Shown piece by piece: positions 1 to 9,200 of a DNA stretch of 64,000 nucleotides. The DNA lies in contig NZ_SNXU01000001.1 in the NCBI RefSeq assembly GCF_004362515.1, positions 3,472,001-3,536,000 on the forward strand, written 5' to 3'. This stretch comes from Actinokineospora alba (lineage in GTDB: Bacteria; Actinomycetota; Actinomycetes; Mycobacteriales; Pseudonocardiaceae). The translations under genes were made by a program, and so were the position numbers. Position 1 is the first letter of the stretch, and every line of letters starts with the position of its first letter. The notes beneath the pieces were generated by a model. It made no database searches and had not been told where the DNA came from. It saw nothing but the letters and a program-made list of their open reading frames with translations.

Positions 1-1
1 C

Positions 2-2842
2 CGGGCCGCCGACCTCTACGACCGCGCCCTCGCCTCCTGGCGCGGACCCGCGCTCTCCGACCTTCCCGCGCTGCGCGAGCACCCGGCGGTGATCGCGCTG
101 AACGTGCGCCGCCGCGACGCGGTCCTCGCCCACGCCGACGTCGCGATCGAACTCGGCCGGTTCGACGAGGTCGTCCTCAACACCCGCGGCCTGGTCCACG
201 ACGAACCGCTCCACGAGGGCCTGCACGCGCGGCTGATCCTGGGGCTCGCGGGCACCGGCGAGCAGGCCGCGGCGCTGGGTGTGTTCGCCGACATCCGGGC
301 CCGCCTCGACACCGAACTCGGCGTCGAGCCCGGCGCCGAGATCCGCCAGGCGCACGTGCGGGTGCTGCGGGGCAAGCCGCAACCCGCGTCGCAGCGCGCG
401 CCCGCGCAACTGCCCGCCGAGACACCCGGCTTCGTGGGTCGGGCCGACGCCATGGCCCGGCTCGACTCGCACCTCGCGGACCTGGACGGCCACTCGGTGG
501 TCATCGCGGTCTCGGGAAGCGCGGGGGTCGGCAAGACCGCCCTCGCCGTGCGGTGGGCGCACCGGGTCCGCCCGCGGTTCCCCGACGGCCAGCTCAGCGT
601 CAACCTGCAGGGCTACGCCGCGGGCCATCCGCCGACCGTGCACGAGGTGCTGGTGCGCTTCGTGCGCGCCCTCGGCGTCGCGCCCGAGCGGGTGCCTGCC
701 GACACCGAGGAGGCCGCGGGTCTCTACCGGACGATGCTGACCGGCAAGAAGGTGCTGATCCTGCTGGACAACGCGGCCACCGCCGAACAGGTGCGCCCGC
801 TGCTGCCGGGCTCGCCGGGATGCCTGGTGCTGGTGACCAGCCGCGACCGGCTCATGGGCCTCACCGCCCGTGACGGCGCGCACCAGCTGCCGCTCGACGT
901 GCTCGCGCCGGAGGAGTCGGTCGACCTGCTCGGCAGGCTGGTCGGCGTCGCCCGCACCCGCCGCGAGGCCACGGCCGCCGCCGAGATGGCCGACACCTGC
1001 GCGCACCTGCCGCTGGCGCTGCGCATCGCGGGCGCGAACCTCGCGATCCGGCCGCTGACCACGGTCGCCGATTACACCCGCGAACTGCGTGACCGGGGCC
1101 GGATGGCCGGTCTGGCCGTCGCCGGGGACGAGTCCGCCGCGGTCCGCGTCGCGTTCGACCTCTCCTACACCAAGCTCACCCCGGCGGCCCGGCGCCTGTT
1201 CCGGCTGCTCGGCCTGGTGCCCGGCACCGACATCGACGCCGCGGGCGCGGCGGCCCTGGTGAGCTCGACGACCGACGAGGCCGCGCGGCTGCTGCGCGTG
1301 CTCGACCACGGCAACCTCATCCGCGAGCACACACCCGGCCGCTACACCTTCCACGACCTGCTGCGCGAGTACGCCGCCGACCGCGCGGGCTTCGACGACG
1401 AGGACGACGACCGCCACGACGCCGTCGTCCGGCTCTTCGAGCACTACCTCAAGGCTGTGCGCGCGTACAGCGCGGTGCTCTGGCAGGTCGAGCCCGCGGA
1501 GTCGGGCGGCGGCGAGCAGGCCGCGATCAGCTGGCTCGACGCCGAACGCGCGAACCTGGTGGCCGCCGCCCTCGCCGCGGGCGGCCTGGGCCTGCACAGC
1601 TACGCGTGGCGCTTCGCCGAGGCGCTGCGCAGCTATTTCACCAACCGCGGCCACGGCGACGACGGCATCGCCGTGTGCACCGCGGCGGTGACCGCGGCCC
1701 GCAACGCCGGTGACGTCGACGCCGAGGCGTCCGTGCACGAATTGCTCGGACAGATCTACGGCAACCTCAGCGACTACGACAACGCCATCGAGCACCTGCG
1801 CTGGGCGCAGGAACTCAGCCGGGGCACCGGCAACCGGGTCGTCGAGGCGGCGGCCCTGCACAACCTCGGGCGCGCGTACTCGCAACTCGGGCAACCCGCC
1901 CAGGCGTCGGCGTTCTGCGAGGAGTCGCTGCACATCTACCGGGCCATCGGCAACCGGCGCGGGGAGGCGGCGGCGCTGAACTACCTGGGCATCGCCGCGC
2001 TGCTGCTGGGCAGGCCGAGCACCGCGCTCGACCGGCACGCCGAGGCACTGGAGTTGAGCACCCGCATCGGGCACCGCCAGGTCCAGGCCGCGGCGGCGCA
2101 GGGCCTGGGGCTCACCCACTGGGCGGTGGGCGACCTCGGCAAGGCCGAGCGGTGCTACCAGGACGCGCTGGCCGTGTGCCGCCGCTACGGCTACCGCCAC
2201 GGCGAGGTCGCGATGCTGGTGTGCCTGGCCGAGACCGGCTGCGACCGCGGCACCCTGACCGAGGCCGCCGTCCTGGTCCGCCAGGCCATCGACCAGGCCC
2301 GGCAGCTCGGAGCACGCAGGCACGAGGTCAGCGGGCTCGACATCCTCGCGACCATCCAGCTGCGCACCGGCGAGTGGTCCGCGGCCGCCGACAACTACGC
2401 CGAGGCCCGCGAACTCGCCGAGGACATCCGCTACAGCTACGGCGAGGCGTCGGTGCTCACCGGCATGGGTGCCCTGTGCAGGCGCACCGGAGACCGGGCG
2501 GGCGCGATCGACCACGGCCTGCGGGCGCTGGCCCTGATCGACGAGACCGACATGCGCCTGTTGGAAGCCCGTGCGCTGACCGAGGTCGCACAGTCTTATC
2601 TGGACGCGAGCGACACCGCCGCCGCCCGCGACTACACCGAGCGGGCGATCACCGTGACGGCCCGGGCGGGCCAGCGGCTGGCGCACGCGCGGGCGCTGCA
2701 TGTGCGGGCACTGGTGCGGCAGGGTGAGTCCGACTTGGACGGTGCGCGGTCCGACTGGCAGGAGGCGCTTGAGGTGTTCGAGGACTTGGCGGTGCCAGAG
2801 GCCGCGCATGTGCGTGCGCTGCTGTCGGCCTGGGCGCGCTAG
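2..2842 (+). CDS. AfsR/SARP-type regulator: BTAD, NB-ARC and TPR domains (5' end missing)
   Basis: The frame is open from the first base, so the N-terminal part, where the OmpR-like DNA-binding domain normally sits, lies outside the window; 946 residues are visible. The first ~120 residues match a bacterial transcriptional activation (BTAD) domain. An NB-ARC ATPase follows, with P-loop GSAGVGKTAL near nt 515-544 and Walker B-like LILLDN near nt 757-774. From about nt 1500 to the end the protein is a run of TPR helices rich in A/G/L. This order is that of AfsR-like Streptomyces antibiotic regulatory proteins, which are ATP-dependent cytoplasmic activators of secondary metabolism or development. 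No biosynthetic cluster lies downstream in the window, so the target is unknown. The family call is secure; the regulon is not. Confidence 0.9.
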   Translation, partial: RAADLYDRALASWRGPALSDLPALREHPAVIALNVRRRDAVLAHADVAIELGRFDEVVLNTRGLVHDEPLHEGLHARLILGLAGTGEQAAALGVFADIRARLDTELGVEPGAEIRQAHVRVLRGKPQPASQRAPAQLPAETPGFVGRADAMARLDSHLADLDGHSVVIAVSGSAGVGKTALAVRWAHRVRPRFPDGQLSVNLQGYAAGHPPTVHEVLVRFVRALGVAPERVPADTEEAAGLYRTMLTGKKVLILLDNAATAEQVRPLLPGSPGCLVLVTSRDRLMGLTARDGAHQLPLDVLAPEESVDLLGRLVGVARTRREATAAAEMADTCAHLPLALRIAGANLAIRPLTTVADYTRELRDRGRMAGLAVAGDESAAVRVAFDLSYTKLTPAARRLFRLLGLVPGTDIDAAGAAALVSSTTDEAARLLRVLDHGNLIREHTPGRYTFHDLLREYAADRAGFDDEDDDRHDAVVRLFEHYLKAVRAYSAVLWQVEPAESGGGEQAAISWLDAERANLVAAALAAGGLGLHSYAWRFAEALRSYFTNRGHGDDGIAVCTAAVTAARNAGDVDAEASVHELLGQIYGNLSDYDNAIEHLRWAQELSRGTGNRVVEAAALHNLGRAYSQLGQPAQASAFCEESLHIYRAIGNRRGEAAALNYLGIAALLLGRPSTALDRHAEALELSTRIGHRQVQAAAAQGLGLTHWAVGDLGKAERCYQDALAVCRRYGYRHGEVAMLVCLAETGCDRGTLTEAAVLVRQAIDQARQLGARRHEVSGLDILATIQLRTGEWSAAADNYAEARELAEDIRYSYGEASVLTGMGALCRRTGDRAGAIDHGLRALALIDETDMRLLEARALTEVAQSYLDASDTAAARDYTERAITVTARAGQRLAHARALHVRALVRQGESDLDGARSDWQEALEVFEDLAVPEAAHVRALLSAWAR

Positions 2843-3017
2843 CTTGCCTGTTTCCCACACGGTCGGGCCCTTCCGTCGTTCGCTGCCTCGACCACGTTCC
2901 CGCGGAAATGGGTGTGGTGACAGGGGCAGGCGACGGGCTGTGGACCGGGCCTCACGAGCTGTGGACAACCGGACGCGGCGGGCCTGAAGTGTCAGACCCG
3001 TGTGCTTGGGCGCGCTG

Positions 3018-4322
3018 TCAGCTCGCCTGTTTCGCCGGTGACTGGCGCTTCGGTGTGGGACGTTTCCCCGGTGATTGGCGCTTCGGCGTGGGACGTTTCC
3101 CCGCCGAGGCGGGGTCCGCGGCCGTGTCGTCGCCCTCGCGGCGCGCGTGGGACCAGGCGACGGTCGCGGGCACCGCGATCACCACGCCGAGGGCCCCGGC
3201 GATCGCGATGGTGGTGGCCGAAGAGCCGATGCCTTGCGCCACCGCGCCGCCCGCCGCGATGCCCAGGGCCTGCGCGACCCGCAGCCCGGTGCGCGCCGCG
3301 CCGAACGCGCCGCCGCGGATCTCATTGGGGACGAGTGTGTTGAAGATGCCCATGACCGTCACCTGGTACGCGCCGACGACGCCCGCGACGAACAGCAGGA
3401 CCAGCGCGAGGATCAGAGTGGGCTTCAGGATGAACAGGGTCAGCACACCGAGCGCCGAGGTCGCGAGCACACCGATGATGCGGGCGCGGAGCGCGGGGGG
3501 AATGAAGTGCGAGATCGCGAACGTGCCGACGATGAACCCAAGTGGATCCGCCGCCAGCAGCAACCCCACCGCCCCTGACGGCGCGCCGATCTCCTTGGCC
3601 AGCGGCGCCGCGAGACCCTCCGGGATCACGGCGAGCCCAACCAGCCAGGACAGCGTCACCAGGATGCGCACCTTGCGGTTGCCGAAAACCCAGCGCGCGC
3701 CGTCGAGCCAACTGGTCTTCTCGGTGCTCGCGGGCGGGCGGTCCTGAACGTAGCGGTGGACGAGCAGCGTCGCCACGACGAAGGTGGCGGCGTCGATGGC
3801 CAGCGCGGTCGACGTGCCGAGCCACCCGACGAGCAGGCCGCCGCCGCCGAGGCCGACGAGCATGGTCGTGTTCGTGGTGATGCCGCGCAGGTCTTGGCTG
3901 CGGAAGTAGAGGTCGTCGTCGGGCAGGATCTCCCGCGTCGTGGCGTTCTGCGCCGCCACCGCGGGGGACTGTAAGAGTGGAACGCCGATGACCAGCACGA
4001 ACAGCGCGACCAGCGGCATGTTCGGGATCGCCATGAGGCCGACCAGCACCGCCTGACCGGCCGAGCACCACACCATCAGGGTGCGTCGGCGGTAGCGGTC
4101 GGCGAGGTGGGAGAGGCCGAGACCGCCCGCGAGGGCGGGAAGGAACGTCAGGGCGTAGATGCCCGCCGCGTACATCGCGTTGCCGGTGCGGTCGTAGACG
4201 AGGATCGCGAGCGCCACGCGGGTGAGCTGGTCACCGGCGACGGAAAGGCCCTCGGTCAGCCAGAGCGCGCGGAACTCCCGGTTCGCGAGGGGCGCGAACA
4301 AGCTCGGTCCCTGTCGGCTCAC
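3018..4322 (-). CDS. MFS transporter
   Basis: A 434-residue integral membrane protein with about 12 hydrophobic segments and a typical N-terminal MFS region (FRALWLTEGLSVAGDQLTRV). The GTG at 4322 is preferred because AAGGAG sits 5 bases upstream; the GTG two codons earlier (4328) abuts the Shine-Dalgarno. Conserved loops such as LADRYRRRT after TM2 fit the MFS-3/enterobactin-exporter-like branch, suggesting drug or metabolite efflux across the cytoplasmic membrane; the substrate cannot be told. The last ~35 residues are a basic, proline-rich cytoplasmic tail with a duplicated KRPTPKRQSPG unit, encoded by a 33-bp direct repeat. It is convergent with the regulator upstream and appears to be a single-gene unit. 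Confidence 0.85.
   Translation of the reverse strand: MSRQGPSLFAPLANREFRALWLTEGLSVAGDQLTRVALAILVYDRTGNAMYAAGIYALTFLPALAGGLGLSHLADRYRRRTLMVWCSAGQAVLVGLMAIPNMPLVALFVLVIGVPLLQSPAVAAQNATTREILPDDDLYFRSQDLRGITTNTTMLVGLGGGGLLVGWLGTSTALAIDAATFVVATLLVHRYVQDRPPASTEKTSWLDGARWVFGNRKVRILVTLSWLVGLAVIPEGLAAPLAKEIGAPSGAVGLLLAADPLGFIVGTFAISHFIPPALRARIIGVLATSALGVLTLFILKPTLILALVLLFVAGVVGAYQVTVMGIFNTLVPNEIRGGAFGAARTGLRVAQALGIAAGGAVAQGIGSSATTIAIAGALGVVIAVPATVAWSHARREGDDTAADPASAGKRPTPKRQSPGKRPTPKRQSPAKQAS
3029..3105. repeat. 33-bp direct repeat, two copies plus a partial third
   Basis: Units at 3029-3061 and 3062-3094 differ at three positions, and an 11-bp partial copy follows. They encode the duplicated basic C-terminal tail of the MFS transporter. 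The unit length keeps the frame. Confidence 0.85.
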
Positions 4323-4973
4323 GTTCACTCCTTGTCCGTGTGGGGTTTACCCGCACGGGCCGATGGCACTCCTCCGGCGCCCTGTTGTGGGGCGCGGGTG
4401 GTCTGGCGCGATCTTGTCACTCGGTTACCGCTGCGTCGCTCAGAGTACCGGTACCGGCGGGTGGTCACGGACGCCATTGGTAAGGTCCAAGCCCCGAAAT
4501 CGGCGGATGCGTCCGTCCGGCGGAGCGTTGTGGGTCAGTTTCCAACCGCACCCCGGCTGAATGGCCCACGCGCTCGATCGGCGGGGGCAAAGTCGGGTGA
4601 ACTGCGTCACAGGCGGCAAGCGGGGCGCGATAGTACGAAAGAGTGATCAACAAGGTTGCGCGGCGTCACGGACGAGGCGAAACGTCGTCATATGTGGTGA
4701 GAGGCCAACCCCGCTCGGCTTGCGCGTTTGCTCCATTCGGGCGCTGCTTGCTGTAGTGGACTCACTACTGTCGGCGTTAGCCGTACCGTGGAGTCCGCGA
4801 GTGGCGTCCCGTGATTGGGGACGGTGATACGCCGAACCGCAGGTAGACGATGTTACGGGCGATGGGTCGGCCGAACAGAACACTGTGTCGGTCGGAAGGC
4901 ATACGCTTCTCGGTAAGACCGAAGTCCTGCGGAATCCGGAGGATGAACAGCGAGCGGAAGGGAGGGCGCACCG
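4323..4973. other. Intergenic region without a convincing gene
   Basis: About 650 bases between the divergent MFS and diguanylate cyclase genes. The short frames on both strands have no recognisable product. Base composition is more AT-rich than the neighbours, as expected for two outward promoters. A small inverted repeat TAGTG-gact-CACTA is at 4754-4767. A good Shine-Dalgarno (GGAAGGGAGG, 4956-4965) precedes the TTG start at 4974. Confidence 0.5.
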
Positions 4974-7103
4974 TTGGGATCCACTGATCGTGGGAACGGG
5001 CGGACGCCACCTTCCGTCGAGTCGAAGGCGGGGGACATTCCGGGCGCTGATGGCACGCGCTCGTCGGTCACCAGTCACGGACGCACATCTGGGGCTCCTG
5101 TCGTGGACACGGTGGACACGTCGGGGATGGCGGAGGCGGTGGGGTTCACCAGTCGCGGACGGTCATCTGAGGCTCCTGTTTTCGAGAGGTCGGGGGAGTC
5201 GGAAGCGGGGGTTGTCACCAGTCGCGGACGGTCACTTGAGGCTCCTGTTGTCGATGGGTCGGGGATGGCGGAGGCGGTGTGGGTCACCAGTCGCGGACGG
5301 ACATCTGAGGCTCCTGTTTTCGAGAGGTCGGGGGAGTCGGAAGCGGGGGTTGTCACCAGTCGCGGACGGACACTTGACGCTCCTGTCGGTGAGTCGGGTG
5401 TGCTGGACGCTGTGGGGGCTACCAGTCGCGGACGGTCATCTGAGGCTCCTGTCGTGGGTGAGTCGGCGAAGTCGGAGGCGGGGGTCACCAGTCGCGGACG
5501 GTCATCTGAGGCTCCTGTTGTCGACGGGTCGGGGGAGTCGGTGGTGGGGGTCACCAGTCGCGAACACACATCTGAGACTCCTGTCGTAGGCGCGGCGGGG
5601 ACGGAAGGAACTACCAGTCGCGGACAGACATCCGAAGCTCCTTCCGCGGATTCGTCGGGTCTAACGAGTGGGAGCGGCCGAGATCACGCATCACCAGCCA
5701 CACCTCCTCGCGACGGCAATCGCCCGGAAGACGGAAAAGCCGAGTCGACCGGTACGGTCCATCGCGGCCGGATCCTGCGATTGTTCCGTCCACGCCTAAG
5801 TGTGACCGAATCGCTGCGCAGTGAACACCCTTCCCTCCATTCATCGCTATCCCCGCGACGATGGGGGCTTTGGACACTTCCGCGGCCCGTCCTGCGGTAC
5901 ATCCTGGCGTTCGAAACGCTGGCGGTGATCGTCGCTGTCGCATTGGTCATCACCGACGCGCCCGCCACCGCGATGGACTGGCGGGTCCTGGCGTCCCTGG
6001 TCGGCGCGACCGCGCTGCATTTGTGGATCTCCCGGCGAACCGAGGAAACCCGCCGGGACAGCGGCACCGGTCCCCACTTCGACACGACCACCGTCTGGGT
6101 GCTCCCCGCGATGGTGTTGCTGCCGGCGTGGATGGCGATCATCTCCCTGCTACTGCTTCGTGCACAGCTCTATCCGGTCGCTCGTCGCCCGCTCTACAGG
6201 TACACCTTCGGCACCTTGGCCGTGCTGGTCGCCGCCCTCTCCGAACTGGCCATCGTCCGCTATTCGGGCATCGACGTGGCCAGCGCGTTCGGCGCGCGTG
6301 AGGTCTTGGTGCTGGCGGGTGCCGGGCTTGCCTTCTTCGTCGTGAACGCTATCGCGATCGGTGGCGTCATCGCCTTGTCGACCCCGCAGCCCACCTGGCT
6401 GTCGGTCATCGGCTCGGCGCGCGACAACGCGATGGCGGCCATGACCGTGTGCCTTGGTTCGATGGCGGCCCTCGCGGTCGCCCACGCCTGGCTCGCGCCG
6501 CTGTTCGTGGTGCCGCTGCTGGCCGTCCTCGACTGGGGCGCCCTGCAGATCGAGAACCTCAAGGGCGACGCCCGCACCGACCACAAGACCCAGCTGCTCA
6601 ACAGCCGCGGCTGGCACGAGCAGACCGGCCGTGAGCTGGCCCGCGCCCGCCGCCAGCACTCGATGCTGTCCGTCGCGGTGCTCGACCTCGACCACTTCAA
6701 GCAGGTCAACGACACGTGGGGACACCCGGCGGGCGACGCGGTGCTGCGCGCGGTCGGTGCGGTCCTGCGGGAGACGACCCGCCAAGGCGACGTCGTGGGT
6801 CGCTTCGGCGGCGAGGAATTCGTCCTGATGCTGCCCGACACCGACGCTGAGCAGGCCGTTCGGGTGGCCGAGCGGGTGCGCCAAGGGGTGGCCGACATGC
6901 ACGTCGCGGCCACCGACAAGCGCGGCCAGCCAGTGCTGATCTCGAACCGCACGGCGTCGATCGGCATCGCGTCCGGCCCCGGCGCCACCTCCGACCTCGA
7001 AGAACTCCTGCGCTCCGCGGACGCGGCGGTCTACGAGGCAAAGCACGGTGGCCGCAACCAGGTCCGCTCGGCGGAATCGTCACTCCCGCACCACGCCGAA
7101 TAG
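4974..7103 (+). CDS. Membrane diguanylate cyclase (GGDEF) with repetitive N-terminal extension
   Basis: 709 residues from a TTG start, supported by a strong Shine-Dalgarno 8 bases upstream. Residues ~25-235 are a low-complexity, probably disordered region with nine copies of a 20-26-residue unit centred on TSRGR(S/T)SEAPV. Residues ~305-520 hold six or so hydrophobic segments forming a membrane sensor. A GGDEF domain follows, with the intact signature GGEEF at residues 612-616 and an RQGD motif five residues before it, which fits an RxxD product-inhibition site. The predicted reaction is two GTP to cyclic di-GMP at the inner face of the membrane. There is no EAL domain. The N-terminal repeat is unusual for this family and may be cytoplasmic or a partner-binding tether. 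Confidence 0.9.
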   Translation: MGSTDRGNGRTPPSVESKAGDIPGADGTRSSVTSHGRTSGAPVVDTVDTSGMAEAVGFTSRGRSSEAPVFERSGESEAGVVTSRGRSLEAPVVDGSGMAEAVWVTSRGRTSEAPVFERSGESEAGVVTSRGRTLDAPVGESGVLDAVGATSRGRSSEAPVVGESAKSEAGVTSRGRSSEAPVVDGSGESVVGVTSREHTSETPVVGAAGTEGTTSRGQTSEAPSADSSGLTSGSGRDHASPATPPRDGNRPEDGKAESTGTVHRGRILRLFRPRLSVTESLRSEHPSLHSSLSPRRWGLWTLPRPVLRYILAFETLAVIVAVALVITDAPATAMDWRVLASLVGATALHLWISRRTEETRRDSGTGPHFDTTTVWVLPAMVLLPAWMAIISLLLLRAQLYPVARRPLYRYTFGTLAVLVAALSELAIVRYSGIDVASAFGAREVLVLAGAGLAFFVVNAIAIGGVIALSTPQPTWLSVIGSARDNAMAAMTVCLGSMAALAVAHAWLAPLFVVPLLAVLDWGALQIENLKGDARTDHKTQLLNSRGWHEQTGRELARARRQHSMLSVAVLDLDHFKQVNDTWGHPAGDAVLRAVGAVLRETTRQGDVVGRFGGEEFVLMLPDTDAEQAVRVAERVRQGVADMHVAATDKRGQPVLISNRTASIGIASGPGATSDLEELLRSADAAVYEAKHGGRNQVRSAESSLPHHAE
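5069..5644 (+). repeat. Nine in-frame imperfect repeats (~33-bp core, 60-78-bp period)
   Basis: Cores resembling caccagtcgcggacggtcat begin at about 5069, 5147, 5216, 5285, 5354, 5420, 5486, 5552 and 5612. The spacings are 78, 69, 69, 69, 66, 66, 66 and 60, all multiples of three. The spacers are also partly repeated: those after copies 2 and 4 are nearly identical. The repeats code for the N-terminal extension of the diguanylate cyclase. Confidence 0.9.
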
Positions 7104-7129
7104 CCGCCTATACCCGCAATTCGGGCGGA

Positions 7130-8101
7130 TTAAACCCGTTCGACACCGAAAGTCGGATGGGACCGCAGGAATTCGGTGTACTGCGGACTGCGGGCGACCA
7201 CATCCAGATATGCGGCGCCCGCGAGTTTCACCACCTGATCGGCGAACCCGACCGCGGTCCCCTCCGGATGCCAGCCGATGAGGCTGCGCCACCGCAGCGG
7301 GTTGCCCGCGATGGGCCGGGTGACGATGCCGGGCGTCTGGCGGAACGTCGGCTGGCACAGGACGACCGCGTCACCGGACTCGACCAGGTCGACGCAGCTG
7401 GCCGTGTCGGTCTCGTAGAGGGTCTTGGGCGTGAAACCGGCGCGGGCGCACGCGGCGGCGAAGCACTCGGCGAAGCAGCCGTCGCCGGGGGTGGCGCCCC
7501 AGTGGGTGCCGGCGAGGTCGGCCAGGTCGACGACGGACCGGTCGGCGAGCGGGTGGTCCTCGGCCAGCATCACGAAGACCGGGTCGGTCGCCAGGGTCCG
7601 CCAGAGCAGGCCGGGCCGCGATGGCGGTGGGGCGTCACCGCACACACCGACGAGCGTGTAGTCGATGCGGCCGTCGGCGACCATCCCGGCCAGCTGCTCC
7701 GACGACCACGACGCGTGCGTGGTGACCAGCAGGTCCGGGTAGGTCGCGCTCACCTGGTGCACGAGGGCGCCGAGCACCGGCCCGTTCGCCGAGGCGAGCC
7801 GCAGCCGGGTCGGGGTGTCGCCCGTGGCGCCCGCGCTGGCGAACCGGGCGGCTTCCTCGCGCAGGTCCGACACGGCGGGCAGCAGCAGCCTGGCCCGCGC
7901 GAGAACCAGCTCACCGAGCGGCGTGACTCGGGCGCCGCGCCGGTCGCGTTCGAACAGCGCGCCGCCCAGGGCACGTTCGACGCGGTGGAGTTGGGCGGTC
8001 AGCGCGGGTTGGGCGAGTCCGAGCGCGGCGGCGGCCTTGGTGATGCTTCCGGCGTCGGCGATCGCGCAGATGATCCGGAAATGGCGTAGCTCCAACTCCA
8101 T
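7130..8101 (-). CDS. LysR-family transcriptional regulator
   Basis: 323 residues, the usual LysR length. The N-terminal winged helix-turn-helix (residues ~3-60) has the typical LRHFRIICAIADAGSITKAA start and a clear recognition-helix region (LAQPALTAQLHRVERALG). The rest is a periplasmic-binding-like effector domain. It is convergent with the diguanylate cyclase and lies 9 bases after the DUF4184 gene on the same strand, so both may be cotranscribed. The effector and target are unknown. Confidence 0.92.
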   Translation of the reverse strand: MELELRHFRIICAIADAGSITKAAAALGLAQPALTAQLHRVERALGGALFERDRRGARVTPLGELVLARARLLLPAVSDLREEAARFASAGATGDTPTRLRLASANGPVLGALVHQVSATYPDLLVTTHASWSSEQLAGMVADGRIDYTLVGVCGDAPPPSRPGLLWRTLATDPVFVMLAEDHPLADRSVVDLADLAGTHWGATPGDGCFAECFAAACARAGFTPKTLYETDTASCVDLVESGDAVVLCQPTFRQTPGIVTRPIAGNPLRWRSLIGWHPEGTAVGFADQVVKLAGAAYLDVVARSPQYTEFLRSHPTFGVERV

Positions 8102-8110
8102 GCGCCCACG

Positions 8111-8818
8111 CTAAGGGGCGGCGTCGGCCCGGCGGAAGGGTTTGCGGCGCGCGATGCCATAGACGACCAGGGCGACCACGAGTCCGCTGGTGGCGCCGAC
8201 GGAGGCCCGCACGATCCCGACCTCGATCTTGACCGCCGGATCGACCTCGGCCATGCCGATGATCGCCGCATAGGCGGCGGTGGCCGCAGATGCCGCGAGA
8301 ACCCAGGCGATCCCTTTCTCCCGCGCCTTTCGAGGAGCCGCGCGGTATTTCACGGCGAGCGTCGCGATGATCACCGACAAGCCGACGACGCTGCACGTCA
8401 CCTGAAGGAAGAAGAAGATCGGCATATCCGGCCAGATCTGCAGGCGGAGCAACGGAATGCGCTCCACGAAATAGCCGTGGCCATGGGTGAAGTCGTCCCA
8501 CACCAGGTGGGTGAGAATGCCGGCGGCCGCCGACACCACAACGGTGATGCCCGGTTTCGGCGGGCGCGGGATGAATCTCCGCGGGGACAACGCCGCGACG
8601 GCGGGCTCGATTGTCGTGTGCCACAAGGCGAGCAGGGCGAAAGCGATGGGCAACGTCAGCGCCATTCCGGTCAGGGAATGGGTGAAGTTTCCGTTGACCG
8701 GCCGCAGCGCCAGGAAATAGGGCACATCGGGGGCCAGCGCACCCGCGATCATCGCCGACGGTGCGCCGTAGCGCAGCAGTGGGAGAACCGCGGCGGGGTG
8801 GGCGAGCGTGAAAGGCAT
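8111..8818 (-). CDS. DUF4184 family membrane protein
   Basis: 235 residues beginning MPFTLAHPAAVLPLL, followed by a conserved GALAPDVPYF and HSLTG region. This is the N-terminal signature I associate with DUF4184 proteins, which resemble membrane-bound metal-dependent hydrolases (YdjM-like) in their His/Asp pattern. Four to six hydrophobic segments are visible. A conserved LVWDDFTHGHG motif near the middle adds His/Asp residues that could bind metal. No experimental function is known to me. It is the first gene of a probable two-gene unit with the LysR regulator. Confidence 0.75.
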   Translation of the reverse strand: MPFTLAHPAAVLPLLRYGAPSAMIAGALAPDVPYFLALRPVNGNFTHSLTGMALTLPIAFALLALWHTTIEPAVAALSPRRFIPRPPKPGITVVVSAAAGILTHLVWDDFTHGHGYFVERIPLLRLQIWPDMPIFFFLQVTCSVVGLSVIIATLAVKYRAAPRKAREKGIAWVLAASAATAAYAAIIGMAEVDPAVKIEVGIVRASVGATSGLVVALVVYGIARRKPFRRADAAP

Positions 8819-8903
8819 GCCACCGATCGTGGCGGGCGGGTGTGGAGACGGGGTGGGGGATCGGTGGGGATCCCGCGGGGGTCTGTCGCGTCCGCGCGGT
8901 GGG

Positions 8904-9104
8904 TCAGACCGGCGGGATGATTCCCGGGAAGTGGCCCACGGTCTCGCAGTGCGGGCACGGGCGACCGTTGTCCACGTTGCGGGGGCTGCCGCCGATCATC
9001 GCGAGCTTCGGGTCGGCGACCATGCCGCCACCGCCGCAGTACTGGCACACGGTGTGCACCTCGGCGGGGACTTCCAGGTCGTCGTCCTCGTCGTCCTCGT
9101 CCAC
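8904..9104 (-). CDS. Small acidic protein with two CxxC zinc-binding knuckles
   Basis: 66 residues from a GTG at 9104, chosen because GAGGAG lies 6 bases upstream; a longer frame to 9194 lacks such a site. An acidic stretch (DEDDEDDD) is followed by CQYC and CPHC pairs about 30 residues apart, with a glycine-rich segment after the first pair. This looks like a single zinc ribbon. I recognise the general pattern but no named function. It is transcribed away from the divergent glycosidase gene. Confidence 0.6.
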   Translation of the reverse strand: MDEDDEDDDLEVPAEVHTVCQYCGGGGMVADPKLAMIGGSPRNVDNGRPCPHCETVGHFPGIIPPV

Positions 9105-9200
9105 CGTGGGCTCCTCTGGCGGGGGTGCTGGCCCCGACGATCCTTTCACCCCTCGGGTGACCGCGCTGGTGCCAGGGGGTCGTGGGGGTGACAATGCCGG

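Noticed and set aside
4885..5589. Alternative plus-strand frame through the repeats (SPVADGHLRLL pattern)
   Set aside because: It stays open only because the repeat period is a multiple of three; it has no domain, while the GGDEF frame continues into a conserved protein.
5069..5644. CRISPR-like array (33-bp repeats with ~33-bp spacers)
   Set aside because: Repeats are imperfect, spacers are themselves repeated, all distances are multiples of three, and the frame is open throughout as part of a GGDEF protein. No cas gene is near.
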